This document shows, piece after piece, positions 37,935 to 47,454 of a DNA stretch of 64,000 bases. Each line of letters begins with the position of its first letter. The stretch's first letter is position 1. The stretch covers positions 1-64,000 of the forward strand of contig JAUSMR010000155.1 of assembly GCA_030645955.1 (NCBI GenBank). The letters are read 5' to 3'. The DNA is from Gallionella sp. (GTDB lineage: Bacteria > Pseudomonadota > Gammaproteobacteria > Burkholderiales > Gallionellaceae). The translations under genes were made by a program, and so were the position numbers. The notes beneath the pieces are model-generated. The model ran no database searches. It was not told the origin of the DNA and saw only the letters and a list, made by a program, of their open reading frames with translations.

Positions 37935-38474
37935 TCAAAGAGCCGGATCGGGTGGCGCTGGGGCGACTGCCGAAGCAGCACCAGCTGGCCGCGCAACAAA
38001 TGTGCCGGGATGCTGCTTGCGCCATTGCGAAGGTTCGACAGCGCCTTCTTCCGCCCAAAGCCCGCGCCCGGCCTGCTGCGCTCCGCGCTGCAATGCCATC
38101 AACTCGCGATTGCTATGGAAGCGCGAATATTCCCACGCCATGCCGCGCCGCATCTGTTCGTGATTCACGTTAATATCTCCAGCGCGTACCGCCGCAATCA
38201 GCCTCCCGTAATCGTCCACAACACGGCTCACCACCTGCACCTGTTTGCCCATCACCAGTTCAGCCAACGACTTCTGTGACGCCAGACCGAAAGGCTGGGC
38301 CTTTTCAGGAGCGTCAATTTCGGCGAGGCGCACTTTTACCGGATGTCCGTCCCGTATGACCAGCAAGGTATCGCCGTCCATCACGGCAATCACCTTGCCG
38401 TTAAATTCTGCCGCATTCGCCAGCGCACTCAAGCAGATCAGCGCGACGCAAATCAGGAAACGGATATTGTTCAT
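37935..38474 (-). CDS. Thermonuclease (SNase)-like exported protein
   Basis: A 179-residue protein with a signal peptide (RFLICVALICLSALANA) and an SNase fold: FNGKVIAVMDGDTLLVIRDG, VRLAEIDAPEKAQPFG and GRLIAAVRAGDINVNHEQMRRGMAWEY. The acidic and arginine positions typical of the staphylococcal nuclease active site appear partly present, so nuclease activity is possible. The Pro/Ala-rich C-terminus ends near a repeat with CCCGGATTACATTGCATTTC (about 37883-37911). Start ATG 38474, overlapping the pgpA stop by 4 bases. Confidence 0.85.
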   Translation of the reverse strand: MNNIRFLICVALICLSALANAAEFNGKVIAVMDGDTLLVIRDGHPVKVRLAEIDAPEKAQPFGLASQKSLAELVMGKQVQVVSRVVDDYGRLIAAVRAGDINVNHEQMRRGMAWEYSRFHSNRELMALQRGAQQAGRGLWAEEGAVEPSQWRKQHPGTFVARPAGAASAVAPAPPDPAL

Positions 38475-38974
38475 GGCAACACGCTCTTGATAGCGGCCAG
38501 ACACAGCAAAGCATAACCGGCGGCCAGCAAATCATCAAACATTACGCCCATCCCGCCATGCCAGTTGCTGTCGAAATAACGTATCGGAGGCGGTTTAACA
38601 ATATCGAAAAAGCGAAACAACATGAACGCCAGCAGCGACCATTCCCAGCCGGGCGGCGTGAAGAACAGCACCAGCATGAACGCCACGATCTCGTCCCACA
38701 CGATGCCGCCGTAGTCGGCTGAACCCAATGCCTTGCCGGTTTTATCGCATATCCACACGCCGACGGCGAATGCCAAAACCAAAACGACCAAAATCCCCAA
38801 ATCGGTCAGGCGGAGCGCGAGAGCCCAATACAACGGAAAGGCGGCCAGTGTGCCGAACGTGCCGGGAGCTTTTCGCGCCAGCCCGCTGCCGAAGCCGAAC
38901 GACAGCAGATGCGCCGGATGGCTGAACAGAAATCGCCAGCCGGGTTTGATCAGCAATTCATCGGAAGTGGTCAT
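38471..38974 (-). CDS. pgpA: Phosphatidylglycerophosphatase A
   Basis: Dephosphorylates phosphatidylglycerophosphate in the inner membrane. The 167-residue protein (start ATG 38974, MTTSDELL) has the family motifs [35 protein letters not shown] and [25 protein letters not shown], plus several transmembrane helices. It overlaps the thiL end by 17 bases and ends the rib-nusB-thiL operon. Confidence 0.95.
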   Translation of the reverse strand: MTTSDELLIKPGWRFLFSHPAHLLSFGFGSGLARKAPGTFGTLAAFPLYWALALRLTDLGILVVLVLAFAVGVWICDKTGKALGSADYGGIVWDEIVAFMLVLFFTPPGWEWSLLAFMLFRFFDIVKPPPIRYFDSNWHGGMGVMFDDLLAAGYALLCLAAIKSVLP

Positions 38975-39968
38975 AGCCGCTGCTCTCAGGTTTGATCTGG
39001 TTGCCCGCTGCATCGTGCAGAATACATTCGAGCCCCGCAACAATTTCTCCGATGGGTGTCAGCGGCAATTCAAGGCTCGCACCAATTTTCAATATCTCGG
39101 CATGGCGCACGGCCGGCGCAGTAAAACATAGTTCGTAATCGTCACCGCCGGACAAGACGCATTGCTTTCCCAGTAAATTATTCGCCGGAGCGCGGGCATC
39201 TTGCCCGCTTATTTGCGGGCAAGATGCCCGCGCTCCAATAACTTGCCCACGCATGGTCGGCGAGACCGGCAGTGCCGTAAAATCAAGCCGCGCGCCGACT
39301 TGCGATGCTTCGAGAATATGTCCGAGATCGGCGAGCAACCCGTCAGAAATATCAATCGCACTGCTGGCAATACCGCGCAACGCCGTTCCCAGCGCGACAC
39401 GCGGCTGCGGCTGATGCAAAGCCGGTGCACAAGCGTCGAACTCGGCCCCGGATAAAACGGTGAGCCCTTGCAGATGTGCCAGGGCCAATGCCGCATCACC
39501 CAAACTGCCCGACACCCAGATTTCATCGCCAATTTGCGCGCCGCTGCGCCGCAATGCCTGTGGTGCCGGCACTTCGCCGATTATCGTCACGCACAGGTTG
39601 AGCGGCCCGCGTGTGGTATCGCCGCCGATCAACTCTACGCCATGTTGTTGCGCCAAAGCAAAAAATCCCGCGCTGAATTTTTTTAGCCACGCTTCGTCCG
39701 CACTGGGCAGCGCAATCGCCAGCGTCGCCCAGCGGGGTGTTGCGCCCATCGCCGCCATGTCGGAAAGATTTACCGCCAGCGTCTTGTGTCCCAACAAATA
39801 CGGATCTGCATCGGCGAAGAAGTGTGTGCCGCTCACCAGCATGTCGCAGGATACCGCCAGCACATTGCCAGCGCTCGCTTGCAGCAACGCGGCATCGTCA
39901 CCGACACCGAGCAATGCACTCGGAGTGGCACGGGTAAAGTAGCGGCGGATTAAATCAAATTCGGACAT
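38958..39968 (-). CDS. thiL: Thiamine-monophosphate kinase
   Basis: Makes thiamine diphosphate from thiamine phosphate with ATP. Start ATG 39968 ([11 protein letters not shown]) fits the family. Motifs include [67 protein letters not shown] and [14 protein letters not shown]. Residues ~245-260 ([16 protein letters not shown]) are an in-frame insert read from a perfect palindrome at 39187-39236, just before the conserved SGGDDYEL segment. The gene otherwise looks intact. Confidence 0.95.
   Translation of the reverse strand: MSEFDLIRRYFTRATPSALLGVGDDAALLQASAGNVLAVSCDMLVSGTHFFADADPYLLGHKTLAVNLSDMAAMGATPRWATLAIALPSADEAWLKKFSAGFFALAQQHGVELIGGDTTRGPLNLCVTIIGEVPAPQALRRSGAQIGDEIWVSGSLGDAALALAHLQGLTVLSGAEFDACAPALHQPQPRVALGTALRGIASSAIDISDGLLADLGHILEASQVGARLDFTALPVSPTMRGQVIGARASCPQISGQDARAPANNLLGKQCVLSGGDDYELCFTAPAVRHAEILKIGASLELPLTPIGEIVAGLECILHDAAGNQIKPESSGYDHFR
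39187..39236. repeat. Perfect palindrome inside thiL
   Basis: Two 22-base arms, starting GGAGCGCGGGCATCTTGCCC, flank the 6-base loop TTATTT. The element is read through in frame. Confidence 0.9.
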
Positions 39969-39973
39969 GTTTT

Positions 39974-40025
39974 GTAGGGCGGGTTCCACCCGCCGCGTAT
40001 TGCTGTCGGGCGGAGCCCGGCCTAC
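39974..40025. repeat. GTAGG...CCTAC palindrome between nusB and thiL
   Basis: GTAGGGCGGGTTCCACCCGCC is answered by GGGCGGAGCCCGGCCTAC. It lies in the only sizeable gap between thiL and nusB, genes that are otherwise tightly packed. Confidence 0.85.
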
Positions 40026-40050
40026 GAATTATCTAACGACTAGCAGCCAC

Positions 40051-40518
40051 TCATTTCGCTTTGACCTCGACAGCGCGCACTTGCACTGCCAGCTTGTCCA
40101 GCACACCGTTGACATATTTGTGGCCGTCGATGCCGCCAAAGGTTTTGGCCAGCTCCACCGCCTCGTTGATGACGACTTTGTAAGGCACTTCGTGATGCTG
40201 TGATAATTCAAATGCACCCAGCAACAGCACCGCGAATTCCACATGGCTGATTTCGGCGATTGGCCGGTCAAGGTACGGGGCGAGCAGCGCCTCCAGGTCG
40301 GCATGCTGCTTCAATGCGCCGCGCAGCAGTTTGGAAAATAATTCCTTGTCGTAGCGGCCGAGGTTTTTTTCGGCGTGAATCTGCTTTTCGATTTGAGCAT
40401 CGTCGCCAGCGGTAACACGCCATTGATATATTCCCTGCAAGGCGAGTTCGCGGGCGCGATGGCGCGGGCTTTTGTTCGGCGTTTTTTTTGCTTCATTGCC
40501 AGCAGCCAAATTGCTCAT
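40051..40518 (-). CDS. nusB: Transcription antitermination factor NusB
   Basis: Binds boxA RNA with NusE (S10) for rRNA antitermination. The 155-residue all-helical protein has [34 protein letters not shown] and [28 protein letters not shown]. It overlaps ribH by 4 bases, the usual ribH-nusB arrangement. Confidence 0.97.
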   Translation of the reverse strand: MSNLAAGNEAKKTPNKSPRHRARELALQGIYQWRVTAGDDAQIEKQIHAEKNLGRYDKELFSKLLRGALKQHADLEALLAPYLDRPIAEISHVEFAVLLLGAFELSQHHEVPYKVVINEAVELAKTFGGIDGHKYVNGVLDKLAVQVRAVEVKAK

Positions 40519-40967
40519 GCCAATACCCGAAGCAGGTTGGCCATCTCGATGGCTACCAGCGCGGCTTCGCCACCCTTGATGTTCATGCGCTCAATCGCCT
40601 GTTCATCGGTATCGGTGGTGAGGATCGCATTGGCAACCGGCACGCCGCAGGCCAGCTGCACCTCGTTCACACAGCGCGCCGATTCGTTTGACACCACCTC
40701 AAAATGGAAGGTATCGCCGCGTATCACCGCGCCCAGTGCGATCAGCGCATCGAATTTTTCGCTCTCCGCCATGTGCAGCAGCGCCAGCGAAATTTCCAGC
40801 GCGCCCGGCACAGTCGCCAGCGTAATATCATCTTCGCGCACACCCTGCTCAAGCAGTTGAGCGCGGCATGCGCCCAGCAATCCCTCGCACACTTCATTGT
40901 TGAAACGGCTTTGCACAATACCGATGCGCAGGCCGGAACCGTTCAGATTTTGCTCGATTTCTTTCAT
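40515..40967 (-). CDS. ribH: 6,7-Dimethyl-8-ribityllumazine synthase
   Basis: Penultimate step of riboflavin synthesis; forms large icosahedral or pentameric assemblies. Start ATG 40967 (MKEIEQN), with AAGGAAAA upstream. Motifs: [45 protein letters not shown] and [13 protein letters not shown]. 150 residues. Overlaps ribBA and nusB by 4 bases each. Confidence 0.97.
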   Translation of the reverse strand: MKEIEQNLNGSGLRIGIVQSRFNNEVCEGLLGACRAQLLEQGVREDDITLATVPGALEISLALLHMAESEKFDALIALGAVIRGDTFHFEVVSNESARCVNEVQLACGVPVANAILTTDTDEQAIERMNIKGGEAALVAIEMANLLRVLA

Positions 40968-42067
40968 GTATTTTCCTTGGCTTGGCAATAACCCACCACT
41001 TCCAGGCCAAAGCCGGTCATGCTGGGCAGCTTGCGTGGTGTGGCGATCAGACACATTTTCCCGACATTCAAGTCGCGCAATATCTGCGCGCCGATGCCAT
41101 AGCTGCGCGGATCCCAGCGCGCAACCTGATGATTATCCGGCATGGCGGCGGCACGTGCCAGCAAATCCTGCGAAGTCTCGCCATGATGCATGAATACCAA
41201 TACCCCGGCGGATGAGCGGCTGATTTTTACCAGCGCCTCATGCACACTGGTGGAATGCGGATAATGCGCCTGTTCCAGAAAATCCATCACCGATAACGGC
41301 TCATGCACGCGCACCAGCGTTTCTGCATCCGGGCGAATGTCACCTTTCACCAATGCCAGATGTGTGCGCTGAGTGGTTTTGTCGCGATAAGTCACCAGCT
41401 CGAGTTCGCCGTATGCGGTTTGCACCTTGCGCCGCGCCACCCGCTCGACCAGCTTTTCGTTTTGGCTGCGGTATTCGATCAAATCGGCAATCGTGCCGAT
41501 CTTGAGTTGATGCTGTTTTGCAAATTCAATCAGATCGGGCAACCGTGCCATCTCACCGTCATCCTTGAGAATTTCGCAGATGACCGATGCCGGCGTCAGT
41601 CCGGCCAATTGCGCCAGATCACAGCCTGCCTCGGTATGCCCGGCCCGCACCAGCACTCCGCCGTTTTGCGCCATCAGCGGAAAAATATGGCCGGGTTGCA
41701 CAATGTCAGCCGGCCGCGCGTTGCGATTGGTTGCCGCCTGGATGGTGCGCGCGCGGTCAGCCGCGGAAATGCCGGTGGTCACGCCCGACGCCGCTTCGAT
41801 GGATAACGTGAAGTTGGTGCCCAGCGGTGACCCGTTGTCGCGCACCATCAATGGCAGATTCAACTGCTGGCAATGCGCTTCGGTCAACGTCAGGCAGATC
41901 AAACCACGGCCATGCTTGGCCATGAAGTTGACCAATTCAGGCGTAACAAATTCGGCGGCAAATACCAGATCGCCTTCATTTTCGCGGTCTTCTTCGTCCA
42001 CCAGCACGACCATGCGCCCGGCGCGTATCTCCGCGATGATTGTTTGTATCGGTGTTATATCGGTCAT
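40964..42067 (-). CDS. ribB: 3,4-Dihydroxy-2-butanone 4-phosphate synthase fused to a degenerate GTP cyclohydrolase II domain
   Basis: The N-terminal ~205 residues are a complete RibB domain: [21 protein letters not shown] (metal and catalytic acids), [22 protein letters not shown] and [15 protein letters not shown]. The C-terminal ~160 residues have the RibA fold but lack its zinc-binding cysteines: where active enzymes have Cys-rich RVHSECLTGD..CDCG, this protein reads [20 protein letters not shown]. It is therefore a RibBX-type protein with no expected GTP cyclohydrolase activity; a separate ribA should exist elsewhere. It overlaps ribE and ribH by 4 bases each. Confidence 0.94.
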   Translation of the reverse strand: MTDITPIQTIIAEIRAGRMVVLVDEEDRENEGDLVFAAEFVTPELVNFMAKHGRGLICLTLTEAHCQQLNLPLMVRDNGSPLGTNFTLSIEAASGVTTGISAADRARTIQAATNRNARPADIVQPGHIFPLMAQNGGVLVRAGHTEAGCDLAQLAGLTPASVICEILKDDGEMARLPDLIEFAKQHQLKIGTIADLIEYRSQNEKLVERVARRKVQTAYGELELVTYRDKTTQRTHLALVKGDIRPDAETLVRVHEPLSVMDFLEQAHYPHSTSVHEALVKISRSSAGVLVFMHHGETSQDLLARAAAMPDNHQVARWDPRSYGIGAQILRDLNVGKMCLIATPRKLPSMTGFGLEVVGYCQAKENT

Positions 42068-42684
42068 ATTTGTGCCTGCATCATCCGTTCCACATAACGC
42101 GCGATCAAATCCACTTCAAGATTGACACGGCTGCCCGCGCGTAAATTTTTAAGGTTAGTCATCGTCAGCGTGTGCGGAATCAAATTCACGCTGAACTCGT
42201 TCGGGTGCCCGGCCAAAAGTTCTTCGGCGCCGCTCACCTGGTTGACAGTCAGACTCACACCGTTGATGGTGATCGAGCCCTTGATCGCGATGTATTTCGC
42301 CAGTGCCTGTGGCGCGCGCACCGACAGCTTCCAGCTTTCGCCAAGGTCGGTAAATTCGCTGACTTCGCCCACGCCATCGACATGCCCGCTGACCATGTGC
42401 CCGCCGAGCCTGTCAGCCAGACGCAGGGCCTTTTCCAGGTTAACCGGCGCGCCTTGTGCATCCAGCCCGATGGTGCAATTCAGCGTCTCGCGCGACACTT
42501 CTACAGTAAAAGCATCGGAAGTATGCTCGATCACCGTCAGGCATACCCCGTTTACCGCAATGCTGTCGCCGATCTGCACATCGCTCAAATCCAGTGCTTT
42601 GGTCGCGATCACCAGCCGCAGTCCGCCATTGCGGTCGGCCGCCTGATTGATGCTGCCAACGTCGGCAATTATTCCACTAAACAT
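42064..42684 (-). CDS. ribE: Riboflavin synthase, alpha subunit
   Basis: Dismutates two lumazine molecules to riboflavin. The 206-residue protein has the two tandem lumazine-binding barrels, MFSGIIADVGSI at the start of the first and MVSGHVDGVGEVSEF at the start of the second, with the internal repeats SIAVNGVCLTV and SITINGVSLTV. It overlaps ribD by 8 bases. Confidence 0.96.
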   Translation of the reverse strand: MFSGIIADVGSINQAADRNGGLRLVIATKALDLSDVQIGDSIAVNGVCLTVIEHTSDAFTVEVSRETLNCTIGLDAQGAPVNLEKALRLADRLGGHMVSGHVDGVGEVSEFTDLGESWKLSVRAPQALAKYIAIKGSITINGVSLTVNQVSGAEELLAGHPNEFSVNLIPHTLTMTNLKNLRAGSRVNLEVDLIARYVERMMQAQI

Positions 42685-43876
42685 TTCCCACCTTTACCGT
42701 TATGCGCATATCATTCCCGACCTGCCGTATATCCTGCCACTTGAGATTAACGCGCTGATCCAGGCCGGTCAGTTCGCCCAGTTGCGCCATGCCGCGTGCC
42801 GCATCGCCCAGCAACTGCGGCGCAACATACAGCAACAATTCATCCACCAGTCCCGCGCGCAACAATGCGCCATTCAGGATGCTGCCGGCCTCCACCAGCA
42901 CTTCATTGCATCCGCGCCCGGCCAGGTCGCTCAGCACGGCTGGCAAGTCCACTTGCCCCTTGCTATCCGGCAAAACACAGACCGTTGCGCCGGTTTTTTC
43001 CAGCGCCGCAATTTTTTCGGCATCGCGCAATACGGTGTAGATCAACACATTGCCGCTTTCGCAATTTTGCAGAATGCGCGCATTCAGTGGCATGCGCAAC
43101 CGGCTGTCCAGCACCACGCGCAACGGTTGTCTTATGGCGGCGGCAGAACTTGCAGCAGTATCTTCCAATGCGTAAGCCACCGCCTGCTCACCCCTCCCGC
43201 ACCCGGAGGCTGCGCCACACCGTGTCGGGGTGGGCACATCAATATTGCGCACATTGAGCTGCGGATCATCCGCAAGCACCGTATTGATGCCGGTCAGCAC
43301 CGCGCATGAGCGCGCGCGCCAGTGCTGCACATCCCGCCTTGCCGCGTCTCCGGTGATCCACTGGCTGGCTCCGTTCGCCAGCGCTGTGCGTCCATCGAGA
43401 CTCATCGCAATCTTGCTGCGCAACCACGGCGCGCCGCGCGTCATGCGCGCGAAAAAACCAACATTCATTTCACGAGCAGCCGCTTCCATCAAACCGCTTT
43501 CAACAACAATTCCCGCCGCGCGCAATTTTTCGATGCCCGCACCCGCCACTTGCGGATTCGGGTCTTGTGCCGCTATCACCACGCGCGTCACACCCGCCTT
43601 AATCAAAGCCTCGGCGCATGGCGGTGTGCGTCCGTGATGGCTGCATGGCTCCAGCGTCACATAAGCCGTTGAACCACGCGCCGCTTCGCCCGCTTCTCGC
43701 AATGCATACACTTCAGCATGCGGCTCGCCAGCACGTTGATGCCAGCCGCTACCCGCGATTTTTTCGCCAGCGACCAGCACACAGCCAACGCGCGGATTCG
43801 GGCTGGTGCTGTACAAACCCTGCTCGGCCAGCCGCAATGCCTGGGCCATCCACACGCTGTCCTGTGCGGAAAGCAT
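42677..43876 (-). CDS. ribD: Bifunctional riboflavin deaminase/reductase
   Basis: Performs the second and third steps of riboflavin synthesis. The N-terminal deaminase domain has GEPHAEVYAL and the zinc motif EPCSHHGRTPPC. The C-terminal reductase domain has SLDGRTALANGASQWITG and LVEAGSILNGALLRAGLVDELLLY. Start ATG 43876. Residues ~212-245 contain extra sequence (VPTPTRCGAASGCGRGEQ..) before RQPLRVVLDSRL; half of it is read from a repeat at 43186-43238 related to one downstream of darP. The gap to nrdR is 1 base. Confidence 0.95.
   Translation of the reverse strand: MLSAQDSVWMAQALRLAEQGLYSTSPNPRVGCVLVAGEKIAGSGWHQRAGEPHAEVYALREAGEAARGSTAYVTLEPCSHHGRTPPCAEALIKAGVTRVVIAAQDPNPQVAGAGIEKLRAAGIVVESGLMEAAAREMNVGFFARMTRGAPWLRSKIAMSLDGRTALANGASQWITGDAARRDVQHWRARSCAVLTGINTVLADDPQLNVRNIDVPTPTRCGAASGCGRGEQAVAYALEDTAASSAAAIRQPLRVVLDSRLRMPLNARILQNCESGNVLIYTVLRDAEKIAALEKTGATVCVLPDSKGQVDLPAVLSDLAGRGCNEVLVEAGSILNGALLRAGLVDELLLYVAPQLLGDAARGMAQLGELTGLDQRVNLKWQDIRQVGNDMRITVKVGNV
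43186..43238. repeat. CCCGCACC...CACCGTGTC repeat inside ribD
   Basis: CTCACCCCTCCCGCACCCGG, then GGCTGCGCCACACCGTGTCG, then GGGTGGG. The intergenic sequence at 48182-48231 shares TTCCCGCACC, GGGCTGCGCC and CACCGTGTCAGGG in the same order and spacing. Confidence 0.75.
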
Positions 43877-43877
43877 G

Positions 43878-44372
43878 TCAGGGCGTCTGTTTGCCGCCGC
43901 GAGCCGCAGATTTGCGCGCCGGCGATTTGCGCACTGCCTCGACCGCGTCGGTAAAATCGCCCACATCCTGAAAACTTTTATACACTGAAGCGAAGCGGAT
44001 GTAGGCCACCTTGTCGAGCTTCAGCAGCTCTTTCATCACCATCTCGCCGACCTGGCGTGAGCCGATTTCGCGTTCGCCCATTGCATAGAGTTTCTGCGTG
44101 ACATGGTCTATCGCCGCATCCACCAGCTCTGCAGAGACCGGGCGTTTGTGCAATGCGCGCTTGAAACTGGTGCGCAGCTTCTCTTCATCAAACTCGCTGC
44201 GCATGCCGTTTTGCTTGACTATCTGCGGCATGCGCAGCTCCACCGTTTCGTAAGTAGTGAAGCGTTTATCGCATGTCAGGCAACGGCGGCGGCGGCGTAT
44301 GCTCTCGCCATCCTCGCTTTCGCGGGTATCCACCACTTGGGTGTCGGGGCCTTTACAGAATGGACATTTCAT
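43878..44372 (-). CDS. nrdR: NrdR, transcriptional repressor of ribonucleotide reductase genes
   Basis: Zinc-ribbon plus ATP-cone repressor that binds NrdR boxes. Start ATG 44372: [39 protein letters not shown] gives the four zinc cysteines, then an ATP-cone domain. 164 residues. Located between glyA and ribD, a common order in this group. Confidence 0.97.
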   Translation of the reverse strand: MKCPFCKGPDTQVVDTRESEDGESIRRRRRCLTCDKRFTTYETVELRMPQIVKQNGMRSEFDEEKLRTSFKRALHKRPVSAELVDAAIDHVTQKLYAMGEREIGSRQVGEMVMKELLKLDKVAYIRFASVYKSFQDVGDFTDAVEAVRKSPARKSAARGGKQTP

Positions 44373-44385
44373 AATGATCGAACGA

Positions 44386-44453
44386 CGCAGGGGCAGGCCT
44401 AGCGCCTGCCCTTCATCAATTTGCAAAGGGGAGGCGCTAGGCCTGCCCCTACG
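44386..44453. repeat. GTAGGGGCAGGCC palindrome between glyA and nrdR
   Basis: GCAGGGGCAGGCCTAGCGCC is answered by GGCGCTAGGCCTGCCCCTACG, an almost perfect ~20-base stem with a long loop. Read on the minus strand it starts CGTAGGGG. Confidence 0.88.
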
Positions 44454-44462
44454 CCTCTTGGA

Positions 44463-45710
44463 CTAGTTTCCATACACCGGAAACTGCGTGGTCAGCTTCT
44501 TCACTTCGCCGACCACGCGCGCGATTACCGCATCGTCGTTCGGCGCGTCCAGCACGTCGGCGATCAGGTGCGCCAGTTTCTCCGCTTCCAGCTCCTTGAA
44601 GCCGCGTGTAGTCATCGCCGGGCTGCCGATACGGATGCCGCTGGTAACGAACGGCTTTTGCGGGTCGTTGGGAATAGCATTCTTGTTCACCGTGATGTGC
44701 GCGCGTCCCAGCGCGGTTTCGGCATCCTTGCCGGTGATGTTTTTGGCCTGCAAGTCCACCAGGAACAAATGGCTGTCGGTGCGCCCGGACACAATGCGCA
44801 GGCCGCGCTCATGCAACACCATCGCCATCACCCGTGCATTGTCCACCACCTGTTTCTGGTAAACCTTGAATTCCTTGCTGGCCGCTTCCTTGAACGCCAC
44901 CGCTTTGGCGGCGATCACATGCATCAGCGGGCCGCCCTGAATGCCGGGGAAAATCGCCGAATTCAGCACCTTTTCATATTCCGCCCTGGCAAGAATAAAG
45001 CCGCCGCGCGGACCGCGCATGGTCTTGTGGGTGGTGCTGGTGACGAAATCGGCAATGCCGACCGGGCTGGGGTACACACCCGCTGCGATCAATCCGGCGT
45101 AATGCGCCATGTCCACGAACAGGTACGCGCCGACGCTGTCGGCAATCGCGCGGAAGCGTTTCCAGTCGATCACCAGCGCATAGGCAGACGCGCCCGCCAC
45201 GATCATCTTCGGCTTGTGCGCCGTTGCCAATGCCTGCACCTGGTCATAGTCGATTTCTTCGTTTTCATCCAGACCATACTGAATGGCGTTGTACAACTTG
45301 CCGCTGATATTCACCGATGCGCCGTGGGTCAGGTGCCCACCGTGCGCCAGCGACATGCCAAGGATAGTATCGCCGGGCTTGAGCACCGACATATACACCG
45401 CCTGATTCGCCTGCGAGCCGGAATGCGGCTGCACGTTGGCATATTCCGCGCCAAACAAGGCTTTCACGCGATCAATCGCCAGTTGCTCGGCCACGTCCAC
45501 ATATTCGCAACCGCCGTAATAACGCTTGCCGGGATAGCCCTCGGCGTATTTATTGGTCAGTTTGCTGCCCTGCGCTTCCATCACCGCGGGGCTGGCGTAA
45601 TTTTCCGAGGCGATCAACTCGATGTGATCTTCCTGACGGCGGTTTTCGTTCTGGATCGCTACCCACAATTCCGGATCGGTCTGGGCGATGGTGTTTTTGC
45701 TGGAGAACAT
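44463..45710 (-). CDS. glyA: Serine hydroxymethyltransferase
   Basis: PLP enzyme interconverting serine and glycine with tetrahydrofolate. Start ATG 45710 ([12 protein letters not shown]); longer readings run into a repeat-filled gap. Motifs: [35 protein letters not shown] and [17 protein letters not shown] (here [16 protein letters not shown]) with the PLP lysine. 415 residues. First gene of the operon running to pgpA. Confidence 0.97.
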   Translation of the reverse strand: MFSSKNTIAQTDPELWVAIQNENRRQEDHIELIASENYASPAVMEAQGSKLTNKYAEGYPGKRYYGGCEYVDVAEQLAIDRVKALFGAEYANVQPHSGSQANQAVYMSVLKPGDTILGMSLAHGGHLTHGASVNISGKLYNAIQYGLDENEEIDYDQVQALATAHKPKMIVAGASAYALVIDWKRFRAIADSVGAYLFVDMAHYAGLIAAGVYPSPVGIADFVTSTTHKTMRGPRGGFILARAEYEKVLNSAIFPGIQGGPLMHVIAAKAVAFKEAASKEFKVYQKQVVDNARVMAMVLHERGLRIVSGRTDSHLFLVDLQAKNITGKDAETALGRAHITVNKNAIPNDPQKPFVTSGIRIGSPAMTTRGFKELEAEKLAHLIADVLDAPNDDAVIARVVGEVKKLTTQFPVYGN

Positions 45711-45832
45711 GGCGGTTATTCCTGAAATAATGAAAGCGGGAAAGGTGTGGATTCTACCATGCAGGCGGGGAAGGCCGGTAATACAGGAATTGTAGGTGCC
45801 ATCTTCGCGGGCTGCATCCCATAATATTGCCC

Positions 45833-46007
45833 CACTAACAATTCCCTCACTTTCAAGGGGATGGCTAGGGTGGGGATGGGGTAAAGGTTTGAGGATTGAA
45901 ATGAGTTGCCGGGCTGCCCACGGCGAAGTTGCCTTGTATGCGACCATTCATGTTTCGACAAGCTCAACACTAACGGCCTTAGCCACCGGGCTACCCCCGG
46001 CAACTCA
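45833..46007. repeat. Repeats in the glyA-pmbA gap
   Basis: Two structures are visible: TTTCAAGGGGATGGCTAGGG-TGGGGATGGGGT (about 45853-45885), related on the opposite strand to the insert in hrpA, and an inverted repeat GAGTTGCCGGG...CCCGGCAACTC (45902-46006) enclosing TTTCGACAAGCTCAACAC. The pmbA stop codon overlaps its end. Confidence 0.65.
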
Positions 46008-47375
46008 CCGTCCCGCCACGGTCATGCCTTCCACCAGAATAGACCCGCACTGTTTCGAGCCCTGCACCAGCACGTCGTTGCCGACGGCAACAATGTTGCG
46101 GAACATGTCTTTCAGGTTTCCGGCGATGGTGATTTCCTGCACCGGATACTGAATCTCACCATGCTCCACCCAGAAGCCCGCCGCGCCGCGCGAATAGTCA
46201 CCGGTCACATGGTTCACCCCCTGGCCGAGCAACTCCGTGACCAGCAACCCGCGCCCCATCTGTTTCAGCAGCCCGGCGAAATCAAGCTCGCCGGATTGTC
46301 CGCCGGATGCTTTCAGGATCAGGTTGTGGTTGCCGCCTGAATTGCCGGTAGTGCGCATCCCCAGCTTGCGCGCCGAATAGCTGCCGAGGAAGTAGCCGTG
46401 CAGCACGCCGTTTTCGACGATTATGCGGCGTTGCGTTCGCACGCCTTCATCATCGAAGGCACCGGAGGCCAGGCCTTTGCGGATGTCCGGGATGTCCTCG
46501 ATGTTGATGTGCGGCGCAAAAACCGGCTTGTCCAACTGATCGAGCAGGAACGTGGATTTGCGGTACAGGCTGCTGCCGCTCACCGCGCCAACGAAACTGC
46601 CCAGCAGGCTGGCTGCGACCGGTGCTTCGAACAGCACCGGCACCTGCATGGTATTGATCTGGCGCGCATTCAGGCGGCGCACCGTGCGCTCGGCGGCGAT
46701 GCGCCCGACTTGCTGCGCATCCATCAGGTCTTTGGCATCGCGTGACACGGCATACCAGTAGTCGCGCTCCATCGCGTCTTCCTGCCCGGCGATGACCGCG
46801 CAACTGAGGCTGTGGCGCGAAGAAGGGTAGCCGCCGATGAAGCCGAGGCTGTTGGCAAAAACGAATTGAGACTCGTGCAAATTAACGGTAGCGCCTTCGG
46901 AGTTACTGATGCGTTTATCCGTATCCAGCGCCGCCTGCTCGCACTGCCTGGCCATCTCGATCGCCGCATCGACCGGCAAGTCCCACGGGTGGTACAAGTC
47001 CATATCGGGAAAATCGCGCGCCAGCATGTCGGCATCCGGCAATCCCGAGCAGTCGTCTATTGCAGTGTAGCTGGCAATCGATAACGCGGCATCCACCGTG
47101 TCGCGCACCGCCTGCGGCGAAAAATCCGAGGAGCTGGCATTGCCGCGCTGCTGGCCGATATAAACGGTGATACCCAGGCCTTTGTCGCGGTTATATTCGA
47201 TGGTTTCCACCTCGCCATGGCGCACCGTGACGGCTTGGCCAAAACCGGCCGAAACTTCGGTGGCGGCGGCTGTTGCACCGCGCTTTTTGGCATAATCCAG
47301 CATGTCCTGGGCGATGTTGCGTAACGCATCGGCGGAATGGGAGAAACGTACAGCAGGAGAGTCTAGGGAATTCAT
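46005..47375 (-). CDS. pmbA: PmbA, TldD/PmbA metalloprotease family
   Basis: PmbA (TldE) works with TldD in maturation or degradation of small peptides. The 456-residue protein matches the family: RHGEVETIEYNRDKGLGITVYIGQ, FDDEGVRTQRRIIVENGVLHGYFLGSYSARKLGM, GNSGGNHNL and TELLGQGVNHVTGDYSRGAAGFWVE. As in other PmbA/TldE members there is no clear HExxxH zinc motif, which belongs to TldD. Start ATG 47375; divergent from darP. Confidence 0.95.
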   Translation of the reverse strand: MNSLDSPAVRFSHSADALRNIAQDMLDYAKKRGATAAATEVSAGFGQAVTVRHGEVETIEYNRDKGLGITVYIGQQRGNASSSDFSPQAVRDTVDAALSIASYTAIDDCSGLPDADMLARDFPDMDLYHPWDLPVDAAIEMARQCEQAALDTDKRISNSEGATVNLHESQFVFANSLGFIGGYPSSRHSLSCAVIAGQEDAMERDYWYAVSRDAKDLMDAQQVGRIAAERTVRRLNARQINTMQVPVLFEAPVAASLLGSFVGAVSGSSLYRKSTFLLDQLDKPVFAPHINIEDIPDIRKGLASGAFDDEGVRTQRRIIVENGVLHGYFLGSYSARKLGMRTTGNSGGNHNLILKASGGQSGELDFAGLLKQMGRGLLVTELLGQGVNHVTGDYSRGAAGFWVEHGEIQYPVQEITIAGNLKDMFRNIVAVGNDVLVQGSKQCGSILVEGMTVAGR

Positions 47376-47454
47376 ATGCAAAGCGGGTTATTGGCGAAAA
47401 GCGGTATCATAGCAGCATCGGCCTTCCACATTAAGGCCAGCCACATTGACACTT

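Noticed and set aside
40964..42067. Fully bifunctional RibBA
   Set aside because: The RibA half lacks the zinc cysteines, so only the RibB activity is annotated.
44421..45725. 434-codon plus-strand frame opposite glyA
   Set aside because: Antisense shadow of glyA with no independent support.
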